Shown here in pieces: positions 38,958 through 49,229 of a stretch of 64,000 bases of DNA (positions within the stretch are counted from its first letter, which is position 1; each line of letters begins with the position of its first letter). The position numbers were made by a program, and so were the translations under genes. Below the pieces are notes generated by a model. The model did not search any database. It worked only from the letters and a program-made list of their open reading frames with translations, and had not been told where the DNA came from. Source of the stretch: Sphingomonadales bacterium (GTDB lineage: Bacteria > Pseudomonadota > Alphaproteobacteria > Sphingomonadales > Kordiimonadaceae); contig JAALKD010000006.1 in the NCBI GenBank assembly GCA_011088215.1, forward strand, positions 29,391 through 93,390, written 5' to 3'.

Positions 38958-39623
38958 ATGACCGCACCTGTGTGGTTGCGAACCAGGCAATGGTTGAGAA
39001 GAGTGGGAACTGTAGTGAAAAAAGTACTCCATGTAGGCTGCGGGACGGCAACAATTGAGAGAATGCCTGAGGGCTTTCAAGATGGTTCCTGGACAGAATC
39101 ACGATATGACATTAGTCCAGATTGCAATCCGGATTTTGTAGGTGATATGCTTGATATGAGCGCCGTCCCAGATGGCTCGATGGATGCCTTGTATTCTTCT
39201 CACAATGTGGAGCATGTTTTTTTTCACGAGGTGCCGCAGATGTTGCGTGAATTTCGACGTGTACTCAAAGATGATGGGTTTTGCGTCATCACGTGCCCTG
39301 ATATTCAGGAAATTGCCCGTTTTATGGCTGAGGGGCAGCTGGATGACCCACTTTATCATTCGCCAATAGGACCAATTTCGCCACTTGATATAATGTACGG
39401 CCATAGCGCTTCGATAGAGCGCGGCAGGGTATACATGGCTCATAAAACCGGTTTTAGTTTGAAATTATTGGCAAAACGATTAGGTCAGGCGGGCTTTGGA
39501 CAGTATCACGGAATGCGAAATAGGCCCGGCCGCGATTTGTGGTTTGTAGCCACCAAAAACGAGGTCGGCCAAGAGATGGTGAAGCGTATTTTTGAGAAGT
39601 ACATACCTTCTGAATTGACATAA
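38958..39623 (+). CDS. SAM-dependent methyltransferase
   Basis: KVLHVGCGTA, GSMDALYSSHNVEHVF, EFRRVLKDDGFCVITCPD. Confidence 0.87.
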   Translation: MTAPVWLRTRQWLRRVGTVVKKVLHVGCGTATIERMPEGFQDGSWTESRYDISPDCNPDFVGDMLDMSAVPDGSMDALYSSHNVEHVFFHEVPQMLREFRRVLKDDGFCVITCPDIQEIARFMAEGQLDDPLYHSPIGPISPLDIMYGHSASIERGRVYMAHKTGFSLKLLAKRLGQAGFGQYHGMRNRPGRDLWFVATKNEVGQEMVKRIFEKYIPSELT

Positions 39624-39688
39624 ATTTCGGATACTTAATATGGATGAATAGACTGCCAAGACACATCGTTGCCAAAATTTTACAAGCG

Positions 39689-41265
39689 TTAGGTATCCTG
39701 GAGGGGTTTCTTGTAATTGATAGCCTGTTGAAACTTGGATTTAACTTCACCTGCGCCCACCAGTTTCCAGCGCCCTTGTTGGTTAAACAAGCCTGCCATA
39801 GGTCGAAAGTCGCAAGTATTTTTACAAGCTGCAAAGGCGAGCAGCAAGCCTATCTGGTCAGTGTAGAAAAGCCGTAACCCTTTGTCGCGGCATAACTTGA
39901 TTTGTTCGGTCAGATAATTTGCCAACATCCAGGCAAAATCCCGGTTTGTGGGAGTATTGGCTATCGCAAATGAATTGGCTGAGATTGCCTCCCATAGCAT
40001 CCGAGTAGACGTCCATTCTGGGGAATCAGTTTGCTGGTTAACTGAATAGCTCGGTTTCCATCATTCCATAAAGCAGCCAGCGAAGTACGGATAACCCCGT
40101 CGATGTCAGAGATAGCAACTTTGCCGTAGTGTTCCAGATAGCGCGGTAGATAAAGATAACGCGCACCGGCGCAATAACCGGCATACAGATGAGGTGCCTC
40201 CTCCAGTCCCGCCTGTTGATCCACACTGTAATTGATTTGCAAGCCATAAGTTGTCTCTAAGCTCGACAAATGGATTTGCTCTGGCTCGAAGTTGACACAG
40301 TGAATATGGATCAAGCCGCCTGGATTCCAGTAAGCGAAAGATTCCAATAGTTTCTCGCCGTACAGGTCCAGATACCGCGCGTCGATGGACAATAGAAGGA
40401 CACCTTCTTCGGGCGTAGGGTGATTGAAATGATGGATGACTGATTTTTCAAGATTGGTGAAGCTTTTTGATGGGATGTTCTGTAAATCGGACAAAGGAAC
40501 AAAGTTCTCAAGCCTTCAAAACAAAACCAGTATTTTCCCGGGCAACTGCTGTGCTTTAAGCATCCAGGTGATTGCTTCTTCAATCCGGTTGTCCAGAGTC
40601 ACCTTGAGCCCACGGTAAAAGGCTATATTTTTGGTATTTTCGCCAATTTTTTTGGCTAGTCGGTCAATGTCTATCTCAAACAGGTTAATGTCGCCGGCGC
40701 TGAGGGCGTTAACTTCAAATTTCTTCACCAGCAGTCTGTAGTTGGCCAGCATAAGCCAGTCGCAAATAATGTTGGTTTGCCATTGCCGACTTGAAAATGT
40801 GTCAAGGGCTGCGCGGGCAATTCTCTGCAACAAAGGCCAGTTGGGTAGTGCCCTGAAAATATTCCCGAGTTCAAACAAGATGGTCTGACTGCGACAGGTT
40901 TTTAGAAGCTGCGGTAGCAACGGCGTTAACAATTGAATGGCGACAGGTTGTTCGCTTGATAGCCGCATCAGGATACCGGCAGCAGCAACCAGTGTTTCCG
41001 GTGCATTGTTGTCGCGGTCGCAGGCCGTCTGTACCTCGGATTGTATTTCCATGGTCTGCTTCGCTGATAGGCTGTTTTGCCATCGAAAGTAGGGGATGCG
41101 CTGCACATGCGGGCCATCAGACGCAGCCTCTGCGGTGTGGAATTCCTCCACCAGCTCGGCCAAATTAACGTTTGTGCGGTCCGCGTTAAGAATGGATGTA
41201 ATAAACCTAGCGTCGACTGGTGCCATAGATTTGTCCACGTATTTTTTTATGATGCGTTGGTGCAA
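39689..41265 (-). pseudogene. Decayed glycosyltransferase-like ORF (three fragments: 41265-40516, 40515-39961, about 40040-39689)
   Basis: Fragments 1 and 2 share a frame and are separated by a TGA (40516-40518); fragment 2 (SIDARYLDLYGEKLL...VAISDIDGVIRTSLAALW) continues after an apparent -1 shift near 40015-40050 into SPEWTSTRMLWEAISANSFAIANT...FYTDQIGLLLAF. Confidence 0.55.
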
Positions 41266-41280
41266 GCATCGGAATAATCG

Positions 41281-42132
41281 TTATTGTGTCATGCTTTCCA
41301 GGTATGGGTGGAAGGCCATCGCTGACAGGCCGACGCCTGACACTTTGTCGTCAACCCTGATCGCTGCCGTTTGGATACCAACAATGTTCCACTGATCTTT
41401 TTTCAATCGCAAGATAGGTCCACCAGAATCGCCGCTCAGTGCGATGCAGTTGGTAAATAAAATTCTGCCGCTATTGGCGGTGGCAACAATTTTGCAGTTT
41501 TCCTCAAGCGATAAAACATGCTTTCGATCGCCGGGATAGCCCGCCGTTGTGACCAGTTCGTCGATGCCAATACCAGGGGCAGTTCGGCCGGTGGTTTTTA
41601 TTTCTTGTTGCTGGCGGATTGTGCGATCAAACCATTCCGAAGGCAAGGTCAGAAAACCAAGGTCGTCTCCGAGCGGTTTCTCGAGCGTTAACAGCGCCCA
41701 ATCGTGCATGGCGTTGGTCTTGTCATTCCATTTATCGCCATCAAAACCAGTGCCCACGCGGTAGGATTGCACCTTGGAATGGCCGCGAAATTCGCCTTTG
41801 GAATAGCCTGCCAGGAAATGCACAGTGGACGGAACCACCATTTTCTTCATACGCCGAGAATACAAACAGTGCGCTGCCGTCAGCACCACATTGGCAGCAA
41901 CCAACGTGCCGCTGCAGTGCGTGGTTCCGCCGATGTTGACCCGGCCAATGGCTTGCCAGGGGTGATCGGTATTTTCCACGACGCGCCGGTTAAAGCTGGT
42001 GACATTATTTTTTGGCCGCAAATGCGGCGGCAGGTCTTTGCGAATGGACTGTGCTTGCTCAGCGGCCGCATAGGATGACAATAGGAAACATGCACCTATT
42101 AAAGAAAACAAAAATTGCTGCAATCGCTTCAT
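41281..42132 (-). CDS. Trypsin-like serine protease (secreted)
   Basis: Signal peptide; VLTAAHC, HDWALLTLEKPL, ALSGDSGGPIL catalytic triad motifs. Confidence 0.92.
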   Translation of the reverse strand: MKRLQQFLFSLIGACFLLSSYAAAEQAQSIRKDLPPHLRPKNNVTSFNRRVVENTDHPWQAIGRVNIGGTTHCSGTLVAANVVLTAAHCLYSRRMKKMVVPSTVHFLAGYSKGEFRGHSKVQSYRVGTGFDGDKWNDKTNAMHDWALLTLEKPLGDDLGFLTLPSEWFDRTIRQQQEIKTTGRTAPGIGIDELVTTAGYPGDRKHVLSLEENCKIVATANSGRILFTNCIALSGDSGGPILRLKKDQWNIVGIQTAAIRVDDKVSGVGLSAMAFHPYLESMTQ

Positions 42133-42216
42133 GAATAGCTCTTTGTCTAATTCTATGATTGGCCGGCAGGTTAGAGTATGCGTGCTTGTTTTGCTACGCC
42201 AGATTGGGGTGTGGCT

Positions 42217-42244
42217 AAAAAAACAGGCCACACAAGGTGGCCTG
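42217..42244 (-). terminator. Rho-independent terminator for hisI (minus strand)
   Basis: Minus strand CAGGCCAC-CTTGT-GTGGCCTG-TTTTTTT. Confidence 0.78.
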
Positions 42245-42423
42245 AAGATATTTTATTAAGAGGATCGTAAATTCCAACCCGGGTTGGGTTGGGGGTCCTT
42301 AGCTGTCGTGTCACAAGTGTTTGTAACATGTTATAGGGTAACGCTTGCGGTTGGTGGCGCCAGCGTGATGCGGTGAATGGAACAGCCTATGAGATAGAAT
42401 GTTATTAAACAACATTTTTGTGA

Positions 42424-42843
42424 TCAGAGACTAGTCAAGGTTACCTTGCCATTGACGATGGCATTTGGTCCCACGGGAATTTCGCGAAAAAAGCAACTTT
42501 CATGGCCCACATGACAGCATTTCCCTCCTTTTTGCTCAACCGCGAGCCATAGGCTGTCCTGGTCGCAATCGATCCGGAAGCTTTTGACCAACTGATATTC
42601 ACCCGAGGTTGCCCCCTTGTGCCAGAGCTCTTGACGGGAGCGGCTGAAATAGTGGGCTTCGCAGGTTTCAATGGTTTTCTGGATTGCTTCGGCATTCATC
42701 CAAGCCTGCATCAGGGCCTTACCTGTGGCAGCGCATGTGGTGAAAACCGGGATCAGGCCACGTTCGTCAAATTTGGGAGCGAAACCGATTCCGGTTTCAA
42801 CCGCCGCGCTGTCAGACCTGTTTGCAAATTTAATTTCAGCCAT
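42424..42843 (-). CDS. hisI: Phosphoribosyl-AMP cyclohydrolase
   Basis: [52 protein letters not shown]. Confidence 0.94.
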   Translation of the reverse strand: MAEIKFANRSDSAAVETGIGFAPKFDERGLIPVFTTCAATGKALMQAWMNAEAIQKTIETCEAHYFSRSRQELWHKGATSGEYQLVKSFRIDCDQDSLWLAVEQKGGKCCHVGHESCFFREIPVGPNAIVNGKVTLTSL

Positions 42844-42919
42844 AGCGCTGCCTCCATAAATAAAGCGGTATATTCGGGCGAACATACCGCTTCATCAAGC
42901 TTTAAATTAGCACTTGGCT

Positions 42920-43549
42920 TTAACCGCGGATCAAGTCCCAGAAACGACGTTCCTGCGCTTCTTCCTTGAACACGCCGCGGAACTGGCGGGTGATGGTGTA
43001 AACACCGTCATGCTTCACACCCCTGCAGGTCATGCACTGGTGTGTAGCGTCAACTACAACCGCAACTCCTTTTGGGTCCAGATGTTCGTCGATGGCGTCG
43101 GCGATCTGTGCGGTCATGGTTTCCTGGGTTTGTAGGCGATTGGCAAAGGCCTCAACCACACGTGCAAGTTTGGAAATACCGACAACGCTGCCATTTGGCA
43201 TATAGGCGACATGTGCGGTTCCCTGCACGGGTACCATATGGTGCTCGCAGTGGCTTTCTACCTTGATGCCGCGTAGCACAACCATATCGTCGTAGCCGGC
43301 GACTTCACCAAAAGTGCGCGACAAAATCTCGCCTACGTCTTTGCTATAGCCGTTAAAAAACTCTTCGTAAGCTTTGACAACACGCTTTGGCGTGTCCAAG
43401 AGGCCTTCTCTGGTGGGGTCATCGCCTGCCCATCTAATCAGGGTGCGAACCGCGGCTTCTGCTTCTGCCCGGGTGGGGCTTTCGGCGGCGTCCTGCGGGA
43501 TTACCTTCAGTTCAGGGCAACCTTCTGCCCTTTCAAGTACGGCATCCAT
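42920..43549 (-). CDS. folE: GTP cyclohydrolase I
   Basis: [49 protein letters not shown]. Confidence 0.96.
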   Translation of the reverse strand: MDAVLERAEGCPELKVIPQDAAESPTRAEAEAAVRTLIRWAGDDPTREGLLDTPKRVVKAYEEFFNGYSKDVGEILSRTFGEVAGYDDMVVLRGIKVESHCEHHMVPVQGTAHVAYMPNGSVVGISKLARVVEAFANRLQTQETMTAQIADAIDEHLDPKGVAVVVDATHQCMTCRGVKHDGVYTITRQFRGVFKEEAQERRFWDLIRG

Positions 43550-43822
43550 TCGGATTTCCTTTCTAAATATAATCTTATATCGGTGTCTTCAGTATAGGTG
43601 CGTCAATATATAGATGGCTGTAGCGGCCATTTAGTTCCCGAAATTTTATTTCAGCCATCGTCCATGCATAGCATACAACGGAAACAGATGTTGATATGGC
43701 AAGATTAAGGGATTATTCAAGCAAACTTCAAGTTTTGCCGGTTTAACTCTTAGGTGATGCCACCAAGCGTATTACGTGGCAGCATTGGGCCCGGATCAAA
43801 TAAAGGCTGAAAAGAAAGCGGT

Positions 43823-43981
43823 ATGAGTGAGCTATGTAACACCGAAATTCTGCGGCTAACCCCCTGTATCCCGCACTAGGCAAAGCTTGAATCGCCAGAG
43901 GTTACCGCGGTGAAAACCAGCCGGGTGTGCGGCAGCCAATTGACCGCGGACGCTGTTATTCAAAAAGGCGTGATCAACTAA
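43823..43981 (+). pseudogene. Truncated 5' remnant of a nifU-like gene
   Basis: MSELCNTEILRLTPCIPH*AKLESPEVTAVKTSRVCGSQLTADAVIQKGVIN*, aligning gap-free with the first ~52 codons of the intact gene at 46243; internal TAG, then truncation. Confidence 0.85.
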
Positions 43982-43990
43982 TTAACCCGC

Positions 43991-46072
43991 TCAAGAGCAT
44001 GTGAGTTCCCCCGATGTTTCGTCAATTCCTACCGCCTGGCCGGTCGGACAGGCGGCATAACCATTGGGGCTAGGGTCTTCGCTGAGGAAACCGGATGTGT
44101 CAATGCTTGAGCCGGGAAACAAATCGAATTCGCTCTCGTTTGGCGCGCCTTGCCAGAAGTTTCCTCGCGCGGAAATGTTGACGGGATGATTGCTAGTGAT
44201 ATCCATACCATTGAAGAAGATTCGGTTTCCAGCACTGGAGCCTAAGCTGCCGCCGCCCAAGTCAATCACTCTCGCGCCGGTGCCGGGCGGCTGAATTGTT
44301 AGCGGGAAGTTGGTGAAGTTGAATGCAGTGCCGTTACCGACAACAGTGTTGCCGCTTGCACTGAAAAACAAGTCGGCGGCATTTATCACGTCAGTAGTAA
44401 CGGCGGCCCTTCCGTGATTGATGAATTGATTGCCGATCAGGTTAATGGTTGTATCTGTCCGAGATGCAACTGTAACGCTGGAACTCCCATCGCTCCCCAG
44501 AATATTGTTATTTGTCAAATTGATCTCAATCGGGACGTTTTCGGATTGTGCGAATATGGTGACGCCCGAACCCTGACCAGTGTATGTCGAGTTTGACACG
44601 TTGATTATGGTTGCGATGCCCGGTGTAACCACTTCCCCGAACACACCAACGCTTATTCCTACCCCTGATTGATTATCGTTTGAAGTTTCGTCAAAAAAGA
44701 CCCCAACAGTTTCAATAATCACATCGTCAATGTTAACATATTCAGACGGTTCAAGACTCACCCTGATGCCAGGGCTTCCTTCGCCGCGCAAATGTAATCC
44801 AGAGATGAAGTTGTTCCCTTCAGCAAAAACGACACCTTCGGGAACCGTTGGACCCTCGAAATCGGTAACTCGCAACATGGGTCGATCGCCCGGGGCGATC
44901 AGGAATGTGCCGAGTGCTTCTAGGCCAGAGGCCTCGCCGATTAGGCTTTGACCTTGAAGCAGCGGATGGACGCCGAAGTACTCATCATTTCCGGCGTATA
45001 AGAAGATGACATCACCTTCTTCAGTTGGATTGAAGGCAGTGCCATCTGATGTTCGGAACCCGTTGTAGCGGTTTTCAAATGTCCCGTCGCCGCCTTCCGG
45101 CGCGGAATTGTCGATGAAACGGTATACAGTGTCGGAAACCTGTTCTTGTGTGACAGTCACCTGTTGGCTGATGCGGGCCGTATCTGCAACGCTTGTAATC
45201 ACATCGGCGCTGCGCCTCACCCATTCTGTCATTCGCTTGTTCAGGCCATGCCGGGTACTAGTTGTTTTGCTTTTGCCGAATGGTATGCTTAGGCGAATAC
45301 CACCGGAGAAGAGACTTCCGCGCGTGTCATCGTCTGAGAATTCGCCCGTCAGTGTAATGTTTGCGCCTTTCAGGGCCGAAATGTCGTCGGCGACATTCCA
45401 TTCAAGTCTTCCTTTTGGCCCTTTCAAACCAACTTGATTATCGTTGAAATTAAAATATCCGGCAAAGGCCCGAATACCGGAGAAAATCTCGTAGCCAACT
45501 TCTGCATCCCAGCCATCGTTGGCACGCTCAGAGGTCTGCGTGGTAAGGACCGTGTCGACTTGGGTCACATTTGCAAACAAGGAGTTGCCGGACAGGAATA
45601 GGTCACTGCCTTCGAAACTCGTGGTTTGTCCCACAGTGGTATCAATTGACGAAAGTCTACGGGTTTCATCAAAGGCCGAATAATAGTTGAAGCGCAGGTC
45701 CCACTTTTCGCTCATTAATTCAGCACCAAAAGTAGCCTGGTCAAAATTACTGTCGTTCGCCGTACGACGATGGTCATAGAAGCCGTAAGCTCCGATAATG
45801 AAGCGATCGTTGACAATATGGCATATGCCAGCACCGATGCTGCCTTCGAGATTTTCGCGGCTATCAACAAGACCGCGAGCATCCAGAAACAGAAGTGTGT
45901 TTTTACTTTGGGCCAGCGGCACAATAAATTCGAGCTCGCCAAAGGTTTTGTCGCTGGAGACGTTTCCATTAGCATATGAATGGATGTCATATAGGTTGTC
46001 ATCAGCCTGTACGCCGTGAGAGGCAAGTACCGAAACACAAGCAACGATAGATAAACTTGATAACGCTCGCAT
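43991..46072 (-). CDS. Inverse-autotransporter-like outer membrane beta-barrel with right-handed beta-helix passenger
   Basis: Signal peptide; GSIGAGICHIVNDRFIIGAYGFYDHRRTANDSNFDQATFGAELMSEKWDLRFNYYSAF is intimin/invasin-type beta-domain-like; C-terminal region has repeated N/G-rich beta-helix-like strands. Confidence 0.78.
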   Translation of the reverse strand: MRALSSLSIVACVSVLASHGVQADDNLYDIHSYANGNVSSDKTFGELEFIVPLAQSKNTLLFLDARGLVDSRENLEGSIGAGICHIVNDRFIIGAYGFYDHRRTANDSNFDQATFGAELMSEKWDLRFNYYSAFDETRRLSSIDTTVGQTTSFEGSDLFLSGNSLFANVTQVDTVLTTQTSERANDGWDAEVGYEIFSGIRAFAGYFNFNDNQVGLKGPKGRLEWNVADDISALKGANITLTGEFSDDDTRGSLFSGGIRLSIPFGKSKTTSTRHGLNKRMTEWVRRSADVITSVADTARISQQVTVTQEQVSDTVYRFIDNSAPEGGDGTFENRYNGFRTSDGTAFNPTEEGDVIFLYAGNDEYFGVHPLLQGQSLIGEASGLEALGTFLIAPGDRPMLRVTDFEGPTVPEGVVFAEGNNFISGLHLRGEGSPGIRVSLEPSEYVNIDDVIIETVGVFFDETSNDNQSGVGISVGVFGEVVTPGIATIINVSNSTYTGQGSGVTIFAQSENVPIEINLTNNNILGSDGSSSVTVASRTDTTINLIGNQFINHGRAAVTTDVINAADLFFSASGNTVVGNGTAFNFTNFPLTIQPPGTGARVIDLGGGSLGSSAGNRIFFNGMDITSNHPVNISARGNFWQGAPNESEFDLFPGSSIDTSGFLSEDPSPNGYAACPTGQAVGIDETSGELTCS

Positions 46073-46242
46073 ATCGCAGATTCCCCAATCATGCATTTTT
46101 TGTGTAATCACAACATTTATTGAATAGCGTTGCTCAGTTAGTCAAGGACAATGCGCCCACCGATTGAGAAAATTGTTTTTACTTGGAAACCATATGGGAT
46201 TTGCTTAGATAAAGGCCTGATTGAAAGAGCAATTGATGACCG

Positions 46243-46683
46243 ATGAGTGAGCTATACAATACTGATATCCTGCGGCTAACCACCCGTATCCCGCATCAAA
46301 CAAGGCTTGAATCACCGGATGTTACGGCGGTGAAAACCAGCCGGGTGTGCGGCAGCCGATTGACTGCAGACGCCGTTATTCAAAAAGGCGCGATAACCGC
46401 GTTCGGGCAAGAGGTTAAGGCCTGCGCGCTGGGTCAGGCGGCAGCGGCTATTGTCGGCGAACATGTGGTTGGATTGACGGAAAATGAGCTTTCCGGCGTG
46501 GCTGACCAATTTCGGACCATGATTAAAACCGGCGAAACCAAGTTCCCTGAAAAATGGTCTAAGCTAGCGTTGTTGGCCCCGGTAAAGGACCACCCTGGCC
46601 GCCAGGGCAGCGTTATGTTGTCGTTCCAAGTGCTGGAGCAAATATTTGCCGATGCTCGTAAATCCAACGAATCAGCGGCCTGA
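46243..46683 (+). CDS. NifU/IscU-like iron-sulfur cluster assembly scaffold protein
   Basis: VKTSRVCGSRLTADAVIQKGAITAFGQEVKACALGQAAAAIVGEHV Cys pattern. Confidence 0.85.
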   Translation: MSELYNTDILRLTTRIPHQTRLESPDVTAVKTSRVCGSRLTADAVIQKGAITAFGQEVKACALGQAAAAIVGEHVVGLTENELSGVADQFRTMIKTGETKFPEKWSKLALLAPVKDHPGRQGSVMLSFQVLEQIFADARKSNESAA

Positions 46684-47558
46684 TGCGTGCGACAGACGCA
46701 GAAAAGGCGCTTGCAGCTGACATTTGGCAGCACTTTCACGATCAAAACTATGAACAGGCCCAAGCTTTGCTCGCGCACGCGCTTGAGACCAGCGAGCACC
46801 CTCGATTCAAGCGTATCCAGGCACGCTTTTACCTGTTTGAAGGCCGTGAGGGTGACGCAGCGACCATCATCAAAGAGATTTTGCCCAAGGTCTGGACACC
46901 GGGCTCATGGGAACTGGCGCTGGTAAGGAGCGGCGCGTGCCGGGCCAAAGTATTGAAAAAACAGAAAGTTTTATATTTTCCGTTGCGAAAGTGTGGTTCG
47001 ACCAGCCTTTTGAATATGATGAAAATACTCACCGGCGAGGATGCGCGCGGTGAGCATGTTCACCAAGAAGACGACACAAGAAAGCCAGTTAATTTGGCTA
47101 CTATGGGTGCGGATTATCCCGGATATTTTTCATGCACTGCAGTGCGCGATCCAATTGATAGGCTGTTGTCCTATTTCCACGGTAATATAGTTGGCAGGGA
47201 CCACCTGATGGTGGAATATGGTGGCAAGACAGAATTTTACGGTCTGCCAACCAAACCTGGCCTGGACTATTTTCTGGTAAATTTTGTGCGTTATAGGCAG
47301 GTTTTTATCTCTGTTCGCGATCATACCGAGCCACTGGTCTCGTCTATCGGCGCAAACCCTGCAGTTTTTAATTGGATTGGTGGTTTGGGCCAGTTGTCTG
47401 ATCTTGCCGCTAAGCTGTCTGCGCACGCAGGCATTGAATTACCCTTGTTGCAGGACATGGTGTCTGCAGAAAAACCCGGTAAGGTGGCCCACGATATGCC
47501 GATCGCAGTTCAGGCGTTATATGCCGAGGACTATGAAGCTTACGGTGTGTTTTTCTAG
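46683..47558 (+). CDS. Sulfotransferase family protein
   Basis: KVLYFPLRKCGSTSLLNMM (5' phosphosulfate-binding-like loop), CTAVRDPIDRLLSYFHGNI; start overlaps nifU-like stop (TGATG). Confidence 0.82.
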   Translation: MRATDAEKALAADIWQHFHDQNYEQAQALLAHALETSEHPRFKRIQARFYLFEGREGDAATIIKEILPKVWTPGSWELALVRSGACRAKVLKKQKVLYFPLRKCGSTSLLNMMKILTGEDARGEHVHQEDDTRKPVNLATMGADYPGYFSCTAVRDPIDRLLSYFHGNIVGRDHLMVEYGGKTEFYGLPTKPGLDYFLVNFVRYRQVFISVRDHTEPLVSSIGANPAVFNWIGGLGQLSDLAAKLSAHAGIELPLLQDMVSAEKPGKVAHDMPIAVQALYAEDYEAYGVFF

Positions 47559-47589
47559 CGTGGTGGGCCGTATGGAAATCGTTTCTAAC

Positions 47590-48348
47590 CTAAATATATT
47601 GGCTAGCCCATGCCGATAGTACTCGTGCTGCATACTTGCCGTCCGCCGGGTTTTTCATCAGCAAATGATCGGCTTTATCAAGCGATACATAGCTTTTTGG
47701 ATGCTTCGCGGCTTCATAAATTTTGCGTGCGTGATCGATGCTTACGGTCTCGTCAATCGGCGAATGCATCACCAACAACGGCTTTTTCAGCGAGCCAATA
47801 TGGTCAGCAACATTCTGACCGCGCGCATCTTCGATAAATTGCTTTTTCATCTTGAACGGACGGCCCGCCAGCATAACTTCGGCTTCGCCGTCGGCCTCGA
47901 TAGTGTCGATGTCGTTGGCAAATTGCTTTAGCACATTTACGCTGTCAAAGGGTGCACCGATGGTGGCAACAGCGCGCACCTCAGGTACGTATTTTGCCGC
48001 AACCAGCGTGGCTGCGCCGCCCAGGCTGTGGCCGATCATGATCGATGGCGCGCTAATGGCGTCGCGCATATAATCGGCGGCGGTTATCAGGTCCTGCACG
48101 TTCGAGGAAAAATTGGTGTTGGCAAAATCACCGTTGGAAAGCCCAAGGCCGGTAAAATCAAAGCGGAAAAGACCAATGCCATCGTCGGCTAGTGCGCGCG
48201 CGATACGGTTGATCGCGTTGAGGTCTTTGCCGCAGGTGAAACAGTGAGCGAACAAAGCGCAGGCCTGCATGTCGCCGTCGGGCATATCCAGCTTTGCGGC
48301 AAGATCAAAGCCTTGCGACCCTTTGAAGATAATTTTTTCAGATTTCAT
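47590..48348 (-). CDS. Alpha/beta hydrolase
   Basis: ALFAHCFTCGKDLNAINRIA, FDFTGLGLS, MIGHSLGGAATLVAA. Confidence 0.9.
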   Translation of the reverse strand: MKSEKIIFKGSQGFDLAAKLDMPDGDMQACALFAHCFTCGKDLNAINRIARALADDGIGLFRFDFTGLGLSNGDFANTNFSSNVQDLITAADYMRDAISAPSIMIGHSLGGAATLVAAKYVPEVRAVATIGAPFDSVNVLKQFANDIDTIEADGEAEVMLAGRPFKMKKQFIEDARGQNVADHIGSLKKPLLVMHSPIDETVSIDHARKIYEAAKHPKSYVSLDKADHLLMKNPADGKYAARVLSAWASQYI

Positions 48349-48528
48349 CCTACGGCCCTTTCGCTGCATTAGCTGATCCTAACAAGACACCCCGATAATG
48401 GGACCAAGATGGACGGCATTCAAGGATCATTAATCATCCGCGCGTAATTGTGATTACATTGGTTTGATCGGCGTCAAAGACGCCAGTACATTTGGGTCTT
48501 AAAGTAACTTCTTCATTGTTCGAAGGAG

Positions 48529-49122
48529 ATGATTGTGAGCAAAAATATTGTCATCGTCCAAGGCCATCCCGATGCCGGTGGCAAGCATTTTTGCCATGCA
48601 TTGGCTGATGCTTATGCGGCAGGTGCAAAAGAAGCGGGCCATGTTGTGACCATGCTTGATGTCGGCGCGCTGGAGTTTCCGGTCCTGCGCAGCGCTGATG
48701 ACTGGAACAAAGGCGAGACACCGCCCGCAATCAAAGGACCGCAGCAACAAATTCTGGGTGCGGACCATTTGGTGTTTTTCTATCCGTTGTGGTTGGGGAC
48801 AATGCCCGCTCTGCTTAAAGCTTTTCTGGAGCAAATATTTAGGCCAACTCTTGTGTCTGGCGGCGGCGGCAACCACGGCTTGATGGCAAAATTGCTTAAG
48901 GGTAAATCTGTTCGCATTGTTGTAACAATGGGAATGCCTGCGCTGTTGTATAGCTTGTTTTTCCGCGCACACAGCCTGAAATCGTTAAAGCGAAATATAC
49001 TGGGTTTTGTCGGCGCCGGGCCGATACGCACTACGATGATAGGTCTTGTAGACAGCATTAAACCAGCGCGCGCCACGAAGCTTTTTGCTCAAATGGAAAA
49101 ACTTGGCCGGGTAGCGCGCTAA
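48529..49122 (+). CDS. NAD(P)H oxidoreductase (flavodoxin-fold quinone reductase family)
   Basis: VIVQGHPDAGGKHFCHALADAYAAGAKEAGH, HLVFFYPLWLGTMPALLKAFLEQIFRP. Confidence 0.9.
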   Translation: MIVSKNIVIVQGHPDAGGKHFCHALADAYAAGAKEAGHVVTMLDVGALEFPVLRSADDWNKGETPPAIKGPQQQILGADHLVFFYPLWLGTMPALLKAFLEQIFRPTLVSGGGGNHGLMAKLLKGKSVRIVVTMGMPALLYSLFFRAHSLKSLKRNILGFVGAGPIRTTMIGLVDSIKPARATKLFAQMEKLGRVAR

Positions 49123-49229
49123 CCCCGCTATCAGCACGAAACGGTGACCATATTTCATTGATTGTTACTGGCGACTTGGTGCGGCAAATGTTTTAACATG
49201 TCAAATGCACTGACAAGGGAGTGGCAGTA

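Noticed and set aside
40516-40518. In-frame TGA as a possible selenocysteine codon
   Set aside because: No SECIS-like hairpin identified, no Cys-homolog expectation, and a second lesion (frameshift) in the same ORF favours decay.
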